Source: Acanthococcus lagerstroemiae (Eukaryota > Arthropoda > Insecta > Hemiptera > Eriococcidae). Taken from it: a stretch of 64,000 nt of DNA. The stretch covers positions 51,559,946-51,623,945 of the forward strand of contig CM063110.1 in the NCBI GenBank assembly GCA_031841125.1, written 5' to 3'. The notes beneath the pieces were generated by a model that was not told the origin of the DNA, searched no databases, and saw only the letters and a list, made by a program, of their open reading frames with translations. A program made the translations under genes and the position numbers. Shown here piece after piece: positions 1 through 12,409 of the stretch; the stretch's first letter is position 1, and each line of letters starts with the position of its first letter.

Positions 1-430
1 TGGCATTTGAATTTGGAGGGGGGGTAATTTTAATAATAATTTCACGCCCCCCCCCCCCGTTAAAAAGGGGTAAGTATTATCCGTGTGTACCCCCCCCCCC
101 CACTCAACGACGTCCGTGGAGCTGTCAGCCGTGCGGATTAATCCATATTTGTACGGATTTCTCGAGATTAAAAAAATGTACGGATTGTTTTTCTAATTAG
201 CTGAAAATTTTCAAAATTTTGCCAGTCCTTGCACTCTTGTCTCAATTCCCAGTTCCATTTAAAACTTGAGTCAAAATGTTTCAATGTGGAATACAAGTCG
301 GTATATTTATGATTATTGAATAGGGTGGATGGTCAAAAAAATTTCTTCTCAAAATTTCTAACGCGACCCAGGTAAAAAGTTGCCTTTGATGAACAAAAAA
401 ATGTGTTTTAAAAATCATTATTATTTGAGG
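1..430. other. Unassigned AT-rich DNA with poly-G/C runs
   Basis: No coding similarity is visible. The stretch holds G and C homopolymer runs (near 18-26, 48-58 and 90-102) like those inside several MITEs further along, so it may be decayed MITE sequence. Nothing more can be supported. Confidence 0.5.
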
Positions 431-560
431 CAGGGGTCTCCAGACTACGGCCCGTGTGCCAGATGTGGCCGCGAACGGATTTTTGTCTTGCTTTACGCCT
501 TTTTAATATGCTTTTTGGCCTCATGATAATAAATTCCAGTAAGCGGTGTATTATTTTCAG
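431..560 (+). mobile_element. hAT-type element terminus, fragment
   Basis: The segment opens with CAGGGGTCTCCAGACTACGG and continues with a GGCC-rich stretch, the usual look of the ends of Charlie-like hAT transposons in animals. Only one end is seen; no matching inverted end with an 8-bp duplication was found, so this is a truncated copy or a chance likeness. Confidence 0.4.
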
Positions 561-631
561 TGCAGCCTAGCCTTCTTCGAGTATCTTCCTACGGTTCCCA
601 TGCTGTCACAGATGTTTCGATTTACATCTGG

Positions 632-865
632 TCACGTTTTCTGTAGGCGTCCCTGAGTGCACCATCCAGTATGTTGGCTTGTGCTTTCCAGGTCGTCCAC
701 GTTCTGAATCCGTTGCCAGTTGTAACTTGTCAGTCTTTCTAAGTCATTCTTAAAGCCTCCCCAGTTTGTTTTCCTAGGGTTCCTAATAGCTCTTTGTTCC
801 TCCTTAGGTGCCCGGATCTGGTATTGGATGTATCGGTGATCCGATAAAGACGGTTCGTCCAACAC
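632..865 (-). pseudogene. R1/Jockey-type LINE endonuclease C-terminal fragment
   Basis: The minus-strand reading begins LDEPSLSDHRYIQYQIR. The SLSDHRYI motif is the conserved Ser-Asp-His block near the end of the apurinic/apyrimidinic-type endonuclease of R1 and Jockey clade LINEs, which nicks the target DNA before reverse transcription. It is followed by RNPRKTNWGGF, also usual just downstream. Only about 77 residues remain; the rest of the endonuclease and all of the RT are missing. The upstream side ends exactly where the palindromic MITE at 867 begins, so that insertion probably cut it. It is a dead fragment; the exact clade is uncertain. Confidence 0.65.
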
Positions 866-866
866 A

Positions 867-1204
867 TAACCTTTTTAATAGTATTTATTGCGAACTTTAA
901 ATTAGTTCATATACAAATTTTGTCTATTTGTGAAATTGAAGGCGCTAAAGCACTTACAATACTTTGTTGCCTTATAACGCCTTCAGTATGGCAAATAGGC
1001 AAAATTCACATAAAACCTTAACAGTAGTGATGATTGAAATCTACAAAATGAGTTATGTACCAATTTTGCTTATCTGCAATATTGAAGACGCCAAAGCGCC
1101 TATAATACTTCGTTGTTTATAGCGCCTTCAATTTCACAGATAGGCAAATTTCATATGTATATGAACCTATTTAGAGTTCGCGATGAATACTATTAAAAAG
1201 GTTA
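867..1204. mobile_element. Palindromic MITE, about 338 bp
   Basis: The first 80 or so bases (from TAACCTTTTTAATAGTATT) and the last 80 are inverted copies with a few substitutions. Each half is itself a near palindrome built around AAGGCGCTAAAGC...GCGCCTT, so the element has a fourfold hairpin layout. There is no ORF. ACATAACC occurs at 864-871 and again at 1217-1224 and may mark the insertion, but the duplication is not certain. The superfamily is unassigned. Confidence 0.75.
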
Positions 1205-1345
1205 CGTAAAAATTTTACATAACCGGCATTTTTAAAGCGATTAGTATATTCGATATTATGTTCACTGAAAGGAGTAATCAGCATATTGATTAGATCGGTA
1301 ATTAGCATAATAATTTAGCTAATAATTGAAATCTATTTCATTATA

Positions 1346-1630
1346 GGTTAATGACCTCTTCATCAAAAAGCTCAACGAACGTATGTGGGTGTACGAGTCA
1401 TCGGATCAAAGAAGTGTAGCAGGTCAATGAACTCCAATAGGTAAGTACATACCTTGTTACCGTAAGTTGCGCTACAGACTCACAGTTGGGTTAACGACCC
1501 GTCCATCAAAAAGTTTCAACAAATTTGTTAGGACGTACGAGTCATCGGATCCAAGAACTCTAGTAGGTCAAGTACCTTGCTACTGTAAGTTACACTGCAG
1601 ACCCACAGTTAGGTTCGAAGAATCGAGACC
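1346..1630. repeat. Two-copy tandem duplication, period about 143 bp
   Basis: GGTTAATGACC...CATCAAAAAG...GTACGAGTCATCGGATC...CACAGTTGGG at 1346 recurs in the same order from 1489 with scattered substitutions. It is non-coding. Confidence 0.7.
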
Positions 1631-3690
1631 ATCCCCGAATGTGACCGCACTAGAGTTGAATGAGCCCTCCGAAGGTTAGGTTACAAATACAGACATGCTC
1701 GATTGAACTATTTGGAATACTTCCTACAATGTTAAACGTCAATGAACACTTCTCCAAAGATCAATAACCCCTTTATGACCTCTGTGTGACCTTGAACGGT
1801 CGTTCAACCAGGATATATGAGCGTTTTTCTACTACTTATTCAGTTCCGATTTGGGTTCCAATGACCTCCAGTTTTTTCGCCGTTCATTAAAGGCATTCTC
1901 AACTCAAGTCGATCTGGTCTTTGCCGAGAGAAAAATATTGATTTTGAGCCCCAAGTCGAGACCTGATCAGAAATCGAGTGCAGCTTTCGAGATGAATGAT
2001 CTCTCAACCCCAAAAATATACCTACATTTCTTTCTTTTTTTTTTTTTTTTTTTTTTGATTTTAAGCTGAATTGATTGATTTTAATCGCTGGAAGGGAGTG
2101 ATTTTAATGCTTGCGCCTAAATCGAAGCCTGATCAAAAACTTGAAATCAGTGACCCGAAAACTTAATTCCAACTGTATATGCGATACCTTACGATTTGAA
2201 ACTTCAAAGGAGATGTTACGTTCGTACCCCTTATCAGGGGAGAGACAACTTTCACTGGCTAAAGAGAAGTAGGTCTTATACTGCTTGAAGGTCCTGTTGT
2301 GTCCCATGCCTGCCCGATCACGCGTTCAGAAAAAGAGTTAATTTCTGAGACACCCTGTATGAAATGGGTGTTCGTGTATGACGGTTTTTTTTTTGTCACC
2401 ATCGAGCAGCACGGACGACGATATTATTTGGCGAAAACGAGTTACGAATTGGCCGAACCATTCTACAAATGTTACAAAATAAATTTAAATTCGTCGGTTT
2501 GCAGCGATAGAGTCGAAATATCGAAAGCTGTAAGCCAAACCGAAGGTTGTTTGGAAACGTCGTCACCAAGGTTTTTCCGAGAATAAAGGGTCAGTCTTGT
2601 TGAAGTGAAAAGCTGTACAGCTTATTGTACGCCAGTTGATGAACAGAAAGCGTCCAACGTGTAACCGAAGGGTACGAAGGGACCGGCTGGCAAAAGGGAT
2701 ATTAGCGATTTCGTGGAAGGGATGTAAGAAATTTTTCGAGACAAAAAATGGAAGCTAACGGAATGGAGCCATAATTTAGGTGACATTTACTGCAACATTC
2801 CTTTTTTAGGGAACCCTTCATTTACGCTAATGTTGAAGCGTATTGTGACAATCAGCAACCCGACTACGCTCCTTTCTTTGCATTTTCGTATTTCTTCTTT
2901 TTTCTTTTTTTCCCCTTTTTTCTTTTTATTTTCTTCTGCTGTGTCTCTCCGCTTACACGACATAAATCGATTGCCGAAGTACAGAAAGCGTTCCTCGTCT
3001 TGATACAATAAAATACATGATAATTATAACAGTTTCAAATGGAAATTCGGTAGATGTCTGAAAGTTTTAAAAGCTCTTTTCGGTACCGCCAGGCAGACTC
3101 TGGGGGAAAATTTTGAATTTCCTGTCGAAGAAAGTTATTGAAAATATCTTATTTCGCATCATCTAGATTATTTAATCTCCGAGAAAATCGTGAACTTTTC
3201 GTTCTTATTGGCGTCGTTTCGTAGAAGATGGTGCGATGCATTTCGTGTTACATCTTCGCAAATCAAAAGAAATGGCGTTGAGTTCATCGGTGACATGAAA
3301 ATCCGTATTGGGTCATTTTCACAGGAAGTATAGTTTTGAAGGCCGAGCACGAGATTTGTGCAAGCTTGCAACGTTGCACGCCATTCCTAGCAGAAGCGCA
3401 AAGGGCAAAAGTGAAAATTTTCAACTGGCTTGTACCGAGAACTTACCGAAACGACTTTTTCGAAGGGAGGCGGGGAAACTTTAATGTTACCAACTGGGAA
3501 GTCGATTTTGCTAACTGACCGATATGTGTTGAAATTGCAAAATCGAAAAAAAAAGTTAATATTTTTGAAATTTTGCTAAGACTGCCAACGCAGGAGAATT
3601 GTTCGAATGGTAGGCTCTCTATCACCCCCTTTAGTACATCGCTGGGTTTTCCCTTACAGTCCCGCCAAAAAATTACTGTTAGTTTCACTC
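1631..3690. other. Unassigned stretch
   Basis: No recognised gene. A T run lies at 2031-2057. Segments near 1935-1985 and 2095-2155 share a weak direct repeat around TTGATTTTGAGCCCCAAGTCGA and its variants. Short open frames here have no recognised domains. Confidence 0.5.
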
Positions 3691-3704
3691 GTTCAGTGGC
3701 ATGC

Positions 3705-3966
3705 GTGAAGGAGACAGTGAGGTGTTCTTTCTGAAACTCCTTTGATCACTTCGATGTTTGGCATCAACCTTTCTTTGATATAAAGACCCACTCCCCGATA
3801 TCCTTTGGTTTGGCCCATGTGGTAGAAGACATACCCGGGTTTCTTGACCAGTAGCGATTCCCCCATTTTTCTTACTTCTGAAACTCCCCTTGATTTTCCC
3901 AATTTTTTGCTCAAATTCGTACATTCTCTCGCTACTAACAAGACCTCTACAATTGTAGTATGCCAA
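3705..3966 (-). pseudogene. LINE ORF2 endonuclease N-terminus, truncated
   Basis: Minus-strand reading starts YYNCRGLVSSERMYEFEQ and, after one frameshift, continues VSEVRKMGESLLVKKPGYVF and GYRGVGLYIKERL. These match the start of an endonuclease of the exonuclease-endonuclease-phosphatase fold: the asparagine of the YN-RGL block and the glutamate of SEVRK are metal-binding positions. It lies downstream of the ORF1 at 4216-5185 on the same strand, as expected for ORF2 of one LINE. The frame fades after about 85 residues near 3705, so the rest of the endonuclease and the RT are gone. RTE-like or a related clade. Confidence 0.7.
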
Positions 3967-4215
3967 GTTCAGTTTGGTTCCCTCGAGATTGTTGTTTTTG
4001 ATTTTTCCAAAGTAGTCGCCAGAATTTTTGCTTCTCTGTTTGCTTTGTCCAAATTTAGAATTTTTGTTTTTGTTTTTATTTCCATTTTTGCCCCTTCCTA
4101 ATAGCTTTGTCTGTGTGGGGGTATTGCAGCTAGCCTCTCCCGCAGTTGCTGCTAACTGTATTGGGAGAGGTGGTGTTGAGTCCCGTATCCCCTCTCCACT
4201 CGCGACACTTACATG

Positions 4216-5185
4216 TTATTTGGTGCTTTGGTGACCCGGCGTACCGTCCGGTATCTCGTGTTGTCCATTGGTTTTGTTCTTCCCGGACCTGCTATACTGG
4301 TCGAGTGTTGTCTGCAACTGGTCCGTGTTGGTCAGTGAGTTTCTTCGCGGATTGTTTCCACCAATATTCGGCAGGGGTTCGAATTTCTTATTTATATTAA
4401 GTGGTTGTTGCGAGTCCTGGGGACTGCGATCGTTCACAGTTCGTTTCGCCGCAGAGGTTGCTTTTTTTGGCCCGTTGGGTGTTGGCTGCACATATGGTAC
4501 AGAAGGTGTACTATGTTTGGCTTTTCTCGAAATTCGTTGAGGTCTCCGCTGGTTCTAATTTTCTTGGCCTTTTCTCCTTCCAATCTTCTCACAAAGACGT
4601 CGCTATTGCGGGTCCAGACAAACTGGATTTTTCCCTCTTTCCTCAACGTTTGTGCTTCGTTCAGTAGGATTTTCGATGATGTCAGTAGGTGTTCTCCAAC
4701 ATATATTGGTGAGCCTTGAATGGACAGCCGGCTGCGTTTGGCTTTTTAAATTAGTTCCGCTTTTGTCTCATTTTTCAAAAACTTGACAATAATTTCCGGT
4801 GCCCCCTTTTTGCTAGGCAACCTATGCGCGGCGCACATGTCGAAATCCTTGATCTCCATTCCCAGCTCGTTTGCCATTTGCGTCACAATTTCGTCGACCT
4901 TCTTTCTCTTCCTTGCTGTATGGTACTCCGCTTATCAGCACATTGTTTTTGCGGCTGTACTTTTCGAGGTCTACGTTCCTCCACTTTGGCCCCAGCGCCG
5001 TACAGTTTATCAACTTCGTCCTTCAGCTGCTCGCTATCGAGTTCCAATCTTTCAACTCTGCCTTTCATTCCTGTCACATCCTCTTTGATTTCCATGACTG
5101 TTACTTTAACGCTTCTGATTTCGTCCAGCAACATTTTCAGGTCGATTTTTTCTTCGTCCCCCATGTTTTCCTCCCAGTTTTGCAC
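4216..5185 (-). pseudogene. LINE ORF1: coiled coil plus FP/RRM-like domain
   Basis: The minus-strand start at 5185 (MQNWEENMGDEEKIDLKMLL) leads into a heptad-rich coiled coil of about 60 residues. After a frameshift near 4990 comes a region with DLEKYSRKNNVLISGVP, DMCAAHRLPSKKGAPEIIVK and IQFVWTRNSDVFVRR. This order, coiled coil then KYSRKNN-ISGVP then AHRLP and a VWTR tail, is that of LINE ORF1 proteins of the baculovirus-FP/L1-ORF1-like type, which bind element RNA and chaperone it. A basic, Asn/Lys/Pro-rich tail follows and ORF2 begins about 250 bp downstream. At least one frameshift and one internal stop (after NETKAEL) make it inactive. No upstream promoter could be identified in 5186-5600. 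Confidence 0.7.
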
Positions 5186-8100
5186 GAGGGAGGGTGGCGT
5201 CTAATCCGAAATTCGAAAACGTCAACTTCAGGTGACGTGTGCCTTTTTACAAGACATCGAAAGCCAGAAGGACCGATCGGCGCGTGTGGGGTGCGAGGTG
5301 GTTTGAGCAAGGTAGCGAATGCAGATGCTAGTACGTTGATGAAAACTGGTTTTGGGTGGGTAGGAGAGGTTTTCTGCACAGCGGCAAAACGACGGTGAGC
5401 TATCCGCAGCGGTGGGCTGTCGTCGGGAATATCTATGCGGGACCTTCATCACTGCTGTCTTCACTAATCCCGACATTTTTCCAGCGATCAATGTAGAAAT
5501 TTCTTGCTAGATTTTGGGATTCGTTTCCCTTTACTTTTCAGTTGTTCGTTTTCCAGCTACGCCGTGTAGTTTTCGCCGCAAAAACGTGGACACCTCCTAG
5601 ACCGGATAAAAAATAGAAAATAAATTACACCGCACGGAAACTCTACCCATAAAGTAGAAAGTTTTACTTCGGTGAAACGAAGAAACGCAGTTCGAGTCAC
5701 GAACTTCGTACAACTCCCTCGCGAAGAACTTGTTGACATTTTTTTATGGACTGCATTTGATGACACAACGTTTTTATACCGGTCATAAATAAATTTAAAA
5801 AAATGCACTGTTAATTCTACAGACTGCTGTGCGCAATACGGTGCAAAGCGAGAAACCCCTAACTGAAATTTAGTCACAGTTCTAACTTGAAAAAGGCGAA
5901 TTGGAATTTCGAAAACAGGTTGGCACATGGGCTCGTCGGTGAGCTGGTGTTATTCGAAAAATGAAATTAGGAGGTCGGGGGGTCGGTCGCATCGTGTAGA
6001 CGAAATTACGTTGAAAACTGCCACTCGTACCCTCGTTTCAATATCTTGTTTTTGAGAGATTTACATTCCTTTGAAACGTGTCACAGTCGGCGCTTTTCGG
6101 CCGACATCAAAGTGCAGTGCCAGCGCGGACTCATCAGCCTTCTGTGTGTTCACTAGATGGACATAAATCGCTTTAATAACGGAAGCACCCTATTTTGAGA
6201 TCGAAAGTCCGAGGAGAGTTTTTTTTTTTTAAACGTCGAGTCGCCTTCAAACGCGACCGCTGCCACAGCTTTGATAAACCTAATAATGACGATCAATTCG
6301 CGGATTTATTTTCTATACGTGTTTCCCTACATAAGGCATCACTAAATTCTGCTTTCGCGATCGACTATATCTGCTTGCGTGACCGCAATACCGAATTTTA
6401 ATTCAACTGACGTCGATAATAAATCCTCCGGAATAAAATTACGTCCGTATAAATTTATATCTGGTGTGGCTGGCGGCGAGTGTGGCAGATTCAGTTGAAC
6501 TAGAATGAAAGCTGCTTGTGCAGCCATCTCAGTGATGGCACGAGGTCGAGATCTTCAATTTTCGGACTCGAAACGCCAGTTTGTCGGTGTGCAGGAATCT
6601 TTTTATCGGCAAACTGGCAATCGTAAGGAGATAGACGACGATTGTCTTGGAGCTCACTCGCGATGGTGTTGTGGTCCTTTCGAACCATCCTGTATGTTTC
6701 ATCTTTTTTTGATCCGCCTATATAACGTAATTTACCTTAAACGTTACTTCGCTTGTCGTTCTTGATTTCACGGCCTTTGAGTAAGGCTCTCAACCATTCG
6801 CGTTTAACGAATCCAAGCCGTCGGGGCGCCATGGTGAGCCATTTGGGACCATGACCCGAATTATTTTGACGCAGTTGGTAGGACCATAACAATGGGCACA
6901 TGAAAGAATGTGGAACAAAATTGATCATTGTAAATGGTTCTACAATGTAAGGACAGATGTTACCTTTTTGATCACAGAGCTTGCCTAGCAGTCCAGTTAT
7001 GAGATCTGATTTCTTTTTTAACGCTCCGGATAGGTCGTAATGAGGGGTTGAAAATAACCCTTCACTCTGCGATACATTAACACAGGTCTTACGAGGAAAA
7101 AACGTCAACTTTTTGACTTGATGATGTTTGAGTTGAACCGAGTTGTGTGGGCAGCAATGATGCTGATTATTTCCTGCACCCCTTTCTTTACATCTATATT
7201 CATCCGTCCCTGAGATTTTTCACTCCCTAGCTCCGCTTCATAGATACGTGCTCAGGCACGAATCGAGGAGGCGGGGGATGACATCCCACTAACCTTCTAG
7301 GTTGGTATTGTCTGGCCAATGCGACTTTTAGTCGGTATTCTGGATCCAAAAATTGGCAAATCAAGTAAATTACATTTTTTCTTTGCTTGGATAAAAGATT
7401 TTTCTATTATTAAGTCGACATTTTCAACATCAGTCGGTAAGAAGTGATAAACTGTTTTTTTTTCTGTTTACCTACTTGCTTGGAAATTTTTTGCACTGAA
7501 TCGGAATTTTAGGCCTATTTCCACCCCTTTTCTCACGTCGATAGAGCACGGTCCGCCACTAGCAGTGTAGTATAAATTGAGGTATTTCAAAGTCATTGAT
7601 TAACTTAATGCTGCTAAATTCAAAATTGTAAGTCCAAAAGGAAGAGAAGCGGATAGGGTATTCGGAAAAACATATTTTTTCCAAATACTATTTTACTGTC
7701 GTCGGTTAAATTTGTTCTGTTAGTTATAAGAACCTACCTGCCGTAGTCTCTCCGAAATAGAAACTTATTTCGGGAACTTCGAGCCAAAATTTTACGTAGA
7801 ATTTCCTAACAGAAAATCTGCATTCTTGCTTTAAAAAATTTTTAAAATAGAGTTCGGCCGAAAAAACCGGTTCGAGTCGAAAAATTTGTTCTCATTATTG
7901 TAACAATGAAGTACTTACACAGAGTTTCCTCAAAAAAAAAATTAGAGGCCAGTGAATTCTTTGTTTCACTTTGAGACAAAAAAAAAAAAAAGTGAACGTT
8001 ATATTATATAATAACCCACAAGTAGGTACAGAAATTATTTTCTGATTCAGTATTCCGTGGAAAAAATTGCTTAGAGGTTAAGGAACGTTGTTTTAATTTT

Positions 8101-9304
8101 CGGGAAAACTAAATTTCATACATTTCAGTCCGCAGAAACGAAATAAAAACGACCACAAAAAAAATCAGTTAATCCGGTTACCAAATGCATCGATAATAGA
8201 CTTTTCGAAGCTGCTCGATTCATTTTTGAAGTTATTTCTACCGTAACCTCCCCCCCCCCCCCCACACGCACACACGTACATACTACTTACATAACGTACC
8301 TACTTTTTTCTCTTTTTTTTTCCGTATGTGAATTTTATCATGTTCTGAGGTCTGTCACTTTATTTTCCCATAATTTTGTTTTGTCGTGACAAAATTATGT
8401 CATTTTTTGTCAAAATTCTATACATTTATTAATTTAGAGGAATTTTTACGCCCAGTCTACTTCCACCAATGTTATTCTATCAAAGGTTCAATAATTGCGT
8501 TTTGAAGATTTTTTTAGGACTGTTCATGTTTTGGTTTTTTTTTTTATTTCTTTTTTTCTTTTCCCTATCCGTCCTTATCGCTTACCGGTATCGTAATGAG
8601 AATAAAAAAATGACAAAATGTCATAACCAAGCAATTTTTTGTCGTTTTGTCATTTAATACATTTTTTTAATATCATTTCCAGAGTGGCCGGTGATCAATC
8701 TGTTTTATTGTATTGTCATACAACGAAATTTTCAAAATTCAGTTATTTTGTTTGGTTATGTCTAACAACACTGATAATTGATGACTAACATTCACTTAGA
8801 GGAGAGGGAGGATATTTGGGGCAGGTGGAAGTTTGGAATGGTTGTTTTTTCAAACACCTTATTTGTTATTTTTGAATCGAAAAAATCTGTTTTGTGGCTA
8901 GGTGGCTACACTGGAGGTTTACAAATTGCGCTATGAATAACATTTTTATAATTTGTAGTATAACCCCGTAGAAATTATTTAACGTACTAATTCGACGTCT
9001 CTACTTGTCTTTACTATCACAGAAAAAGGAGGTTTGCGACAAAAAGCAAATGAATGTTGGAAAGATAACTCTATTCACATAAATTTGCTTACAGGAAGGA
9101 CTCTGATTTATTTGTCACTAGGATGTCAAGGTCTTATGTGATCAGAAATAACTTTTGATATTGACATTTGACATGTTGTAGTTTTCATTTCCAATAGACA
9201 GGTACTATAATTTCATATTTCATTACAAATTGAGCGACCTTGGGGGAGGCTCATACGAAGGCTGACAAGTATCAAAACAATGCTAAAATTCTATAGCTTG
9301 TAAA
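5186..9304. other. Unassigned stretch
   Basis: The first few hundred bases are probably the 5' untranslated part of the minus-strand LINE. The rest holds scattered frames of up to 123 residues (for example 5557-5928 and 6737-7108, both minus) with no domain I recognise. Poly-C with a CA-rich flank lies at 8250-8275. No structure beyond simple repeats was seen. Confidence 0.45.
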
Positions 9305-9745
9305 AATTTTCAATATTTTTTGGAAGAGGGACTTTCATATCCGTGGGCGGGGGGGGGGGGTCAAGTTTCAAGCCTCCATAATTTGCATCTGCGTATTTAC
9401 GTAGCCGGATATACTTTTGGAAAATTGTAATACTACCTTTGAAAAGTGAAAAATATTTGAATTTCAAAGCAACATCATAACAAAATCGATTTTCAGTTGA
9501 CTTAATGCCAGAAATTATTTACCTGAAAATTTTTCAATATTTTTTGGAAGAGGGGCTCCCATATCGGAGGGTTAAGCCTCAAGCCTCCATTATTTGCGTC
9601 TGCATATTTACCTAGCCGGATATACTTTTTTTTGGGAAAATTGTGTAATTACCTTTGAAAAGTGAAAAATGTTTGGATTTTAAAGGAACATCATAACAAA
9701 AATGGATTTTCAGTTGACATGACGCCAGAAATTATTTTACCAGAT
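9305..9745. repeat. Two-copy tandem duplication, period about 224 bp
   Basis: CAATATTTTTTGGAAGAGGG starts at 9311 and again at 9535. Both copies run through AGCCGGATATACTTTT, ACCTTTGAAAAGTGAAAAAT and ends in CAGTTGAC...GCCAGAAATTATTT. The first copy carries a G run that the second lacks. Non-coding. Confidence 0.85.
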
Positions 9746-10992
9746 GGGGGAGGGCTAAACATTTTTTGATCCATTTCTGTCTTGTTAATGTCAGTAATGT
9801 AGTGGTTTGCAATTCAGTTTTACGTGAATTTCAAATCATGCCCCAATCATCCAGCTCTTGTCCCAGACATTCCATACTGGGACAAAAAAAGAATTGATAA
9901 AAAATTCATTACGCAATTTAAAAAAAAGAAATTAAAAACTACAAACTCTCTGTAAGTATTCACAGTTTATGTCGGCAAAATTAAAATCACATGCTTATAG
10001 AAGGAATAACTGTAAAAAGTATCTCAACATCCTCCCCATCCCTTACACCTCCAGCCCGATGATGGTTTCAAGAATCATTTTTTACGTTTCGGAAGTCGCT
10101 AAACTCGATTTTGACGTTTATCTTGGCCAAATTTTGAAATTAAGATATATGACGGAGAAGGGTGCACAAAAATGTCTGTACCTGTCTTGGTGTCCCTTTT
10201 GGCAGCTCCAGGGGCGCTAGAAATATGGTATCCAGCATGCTTGGCCAAATGACTCGGAATTCAAAATTATAATGCAGCTCTGCTCGGGATCCTTCTAGCT
10301 TCCTGCTGTGTGGGGGTGCCTGGAGCGCTCACTGGTCTTTCTAGGGGGTGTGTTTGTGTTCTCTTGGGTTTATCTGCTTGTGTTGACCCTGGAGAGTTGC
10401 TACTGGGCCGACATGCGTGCGTGGGAAAGAATTGTACGCAAACACGAGGTCATTTCTTAGGATTCAAGGGTTGCTGATCTCGTTTTCAAGGTTAGTTTGA
10501 CCTTTACTCATAAAATGAGATACTTATTGATGCGGCCATGTGAGGGGACAAAGCAGAAACAGAGTTGCTTTTTCCATTTGAAAAATCTTGGACAGGCGTT
10601 GGTCCCATAAATAATTGCATTCGCTGACGGGTGTAGACAATAAGAGATTGTCAACGTGTGTTTTGAAAAGTGTCAGGTTTATTATTATTATTTTTTCGTA
10701 CGAATGAATGTTACTCTTTGAACCAGCCTTGGCGTAATCTATGACTCCGTATTTACCGTTCCAAAAGGGACACAGTCCCAAGGAACATCGAGAGCCGCTG
10801 GTGTTGACTGGACAAAGACAGATTTTTTTCATGTAAAGACTTCTCCAAAAGGAAGATCTTCTAGGAATGTTACCAACAATTTTCGCCGATCCTGGGTACC
10901 GTAGATGTTACTCCACCGATTTTCAATTAGCGATGTCTCACTTATTCGTACTCGTCCCACATCACTTTCCCACTTGTGATATTAATTACCAG

Positions 10993-10993
10993 T

Positions 10994-11024
<31 letters not shown>
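10993..11024. repeat. (TA)n microsatellite
   Basis: About 32 bases of alternating T and A with one slip. Confidence 0.95.
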
Positions 11025-11349
11025 GCTTGTAAATACCATCGACTTTTCATTCCAAATTTGGTAGATCAGTGGATCTCCTTGGGAGAAATAGACGCACGTA
11101 AAATCGCACGTAGACTATTTGGAAAAAAGTAGATAAACTTTTGATGTTGCTAATTTATCAAAGTGGAAAGTGAACGTAAAGAGTTCTGGGAATGCTCTTT
11201 TTTTTTTTTAAATAAGCAGCCGAGAGGCCCGCTAACATTTGTTAATTGAGGAATTTTCGTGAAAATGTATTTATTTAACATAAATTTATCATTGCTCTCA
11301 ACCTTGCGCAAATAAATGAATTAATTTACACGTCTCGTAATTTTTGTGG

Positions 11350-11414
11350 AGATTAATACATCTTCCCGTCATTGCAGGTTTTTAAGAGATTAATACATCT
11401 TCCCGTCATTGCAG
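11350..11414. repeat. 28-bp direct duplication
   Basis: A 28-base unit (AGATTAATACATCTTCCCGT then CATTGCAG) occurs at 11350-11377 and, identical, at 11387-11414. The identity implies a recent local duplication. Confidence 0.9.
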
Positions 11415-12192
11415 AATTATTAATTAAATTAATTATAAACTTAGTACATAGTATAATCCGTTCTTAATTGTTTTGAAGTCGGCATAACAATTTTTTTTTC
11501 TTTCAATTTCGACCCATTTTTTTTGGTACGAACATTTATCCTGACGTAACTAGGGTGTATCGTTCATTGTTGGAGTTTAGGTTGACTTACGTAGTTCAAA
11601 CAAAGTAAGTCTACTCTCGAGGAGACCGAAAAGCAAAAAATTGAATGCACTTAATTTATCGAGTTTTCCGGTTTTTTTCTTCCAATCGTGATATTGTAAA
11701 TTTATTTAAAATAAAATGTTATATTCAAATAAATGCAGTATATACCAAACGAGTTGGCCAGAAAATGGCAACTTGCATTTGGGATAGCCACTTGTAATGT
11801 GACCTTGGCTGTTTTAAAAAGGAATGAAGGTGATAAGAACGGTATACTAATCATTTCAAAAGTGGGGGAAAAAAAACTAGCTAAACGCGTACCACTAGAA
11901 TTTAATGCAGATCAAGAGACCGAATTTGAATCTAATAGGTTATTAGCGAAGGATGAAAATTTGTGATTGAATTCGCTTTGGTGATTCGGTTAGGAGATCA
12001 AATGAATGGTTGGTGTGAATGCACGCACCGGCCACAGTCCAAAATCGTCAAGTTCGTTGCCTTGCCAGAATTCCGTTTTCCGTTCTTTCGCCCAGGGTGT
12101 CGTTTGAGAAGAGAAGAAGGTGTGGTCGGAAAATGGGTCAAATTAGATTGACCAGGAAACGAATCCAGAATTCAATCCAGATATCACTGATT

Positions 12193-12405
12193 AGTTTGAA
12201 CTCGGGTTGACACTCAACGAGGGTAAAACGAAGGTAATGGTAGTAGATAGAGCAGGACGCCTTCCAGTATCAAACGTACTCCAGGATTTTGAAAAAGTAA
12301 CCCAAGCTCACCTACTTGGGTTCAGTGGTTGACAGCAATGGTAACAGCTCTGCGGAAGAGATCAGTGAGGACATAGTTGGAAAAGAGCTAAGTCATATGG
12401 ACTGG
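12193..12405 (+). pseudogene. RTE-type LINE RT thumb fragment
   Basis: The plus-strand reading LTLNEGKTKVMVVDRAGRL, then QDFEKVTQAHLLGF and, after a frameshift, VVDSNGNSSAEEISEDI matches the RT palm-thumb segment of RTE LINEs. There N-KTKVMVVDR is followed by FEKV--YLGS and an EI--RI stretch. The catalytic YADD box is upstream and absent. About 70 residues remain with a frameshift and an internal stop. It supports an old truncated insertion; the same family occurs at 30-36, 38, 41, 44, 47.8 and 59 kb. Confidence 0.7.
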
Positions 12406-12409
12406 CTTC

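Larger units (their letters stand above)
9746..12192. other. Unassigned stretch with one open fragment
   Basis: Mostly featureless AT-rich DNA. The frame 11733-11966 (plus; starts MQYIPNELARKWQLAFGIAT) is open for 77 residues just ahead of an RTE scrap but shows no motif I can assign; it could be degraded LINE sequence. Confidence 0.45.

Noticed and set aside
5557..5928. 123-residue minus-strand frame
   Set aside because: No domain seen. It lies upstream of the LINE ORF1 and is most simply leader sequence open by chance.
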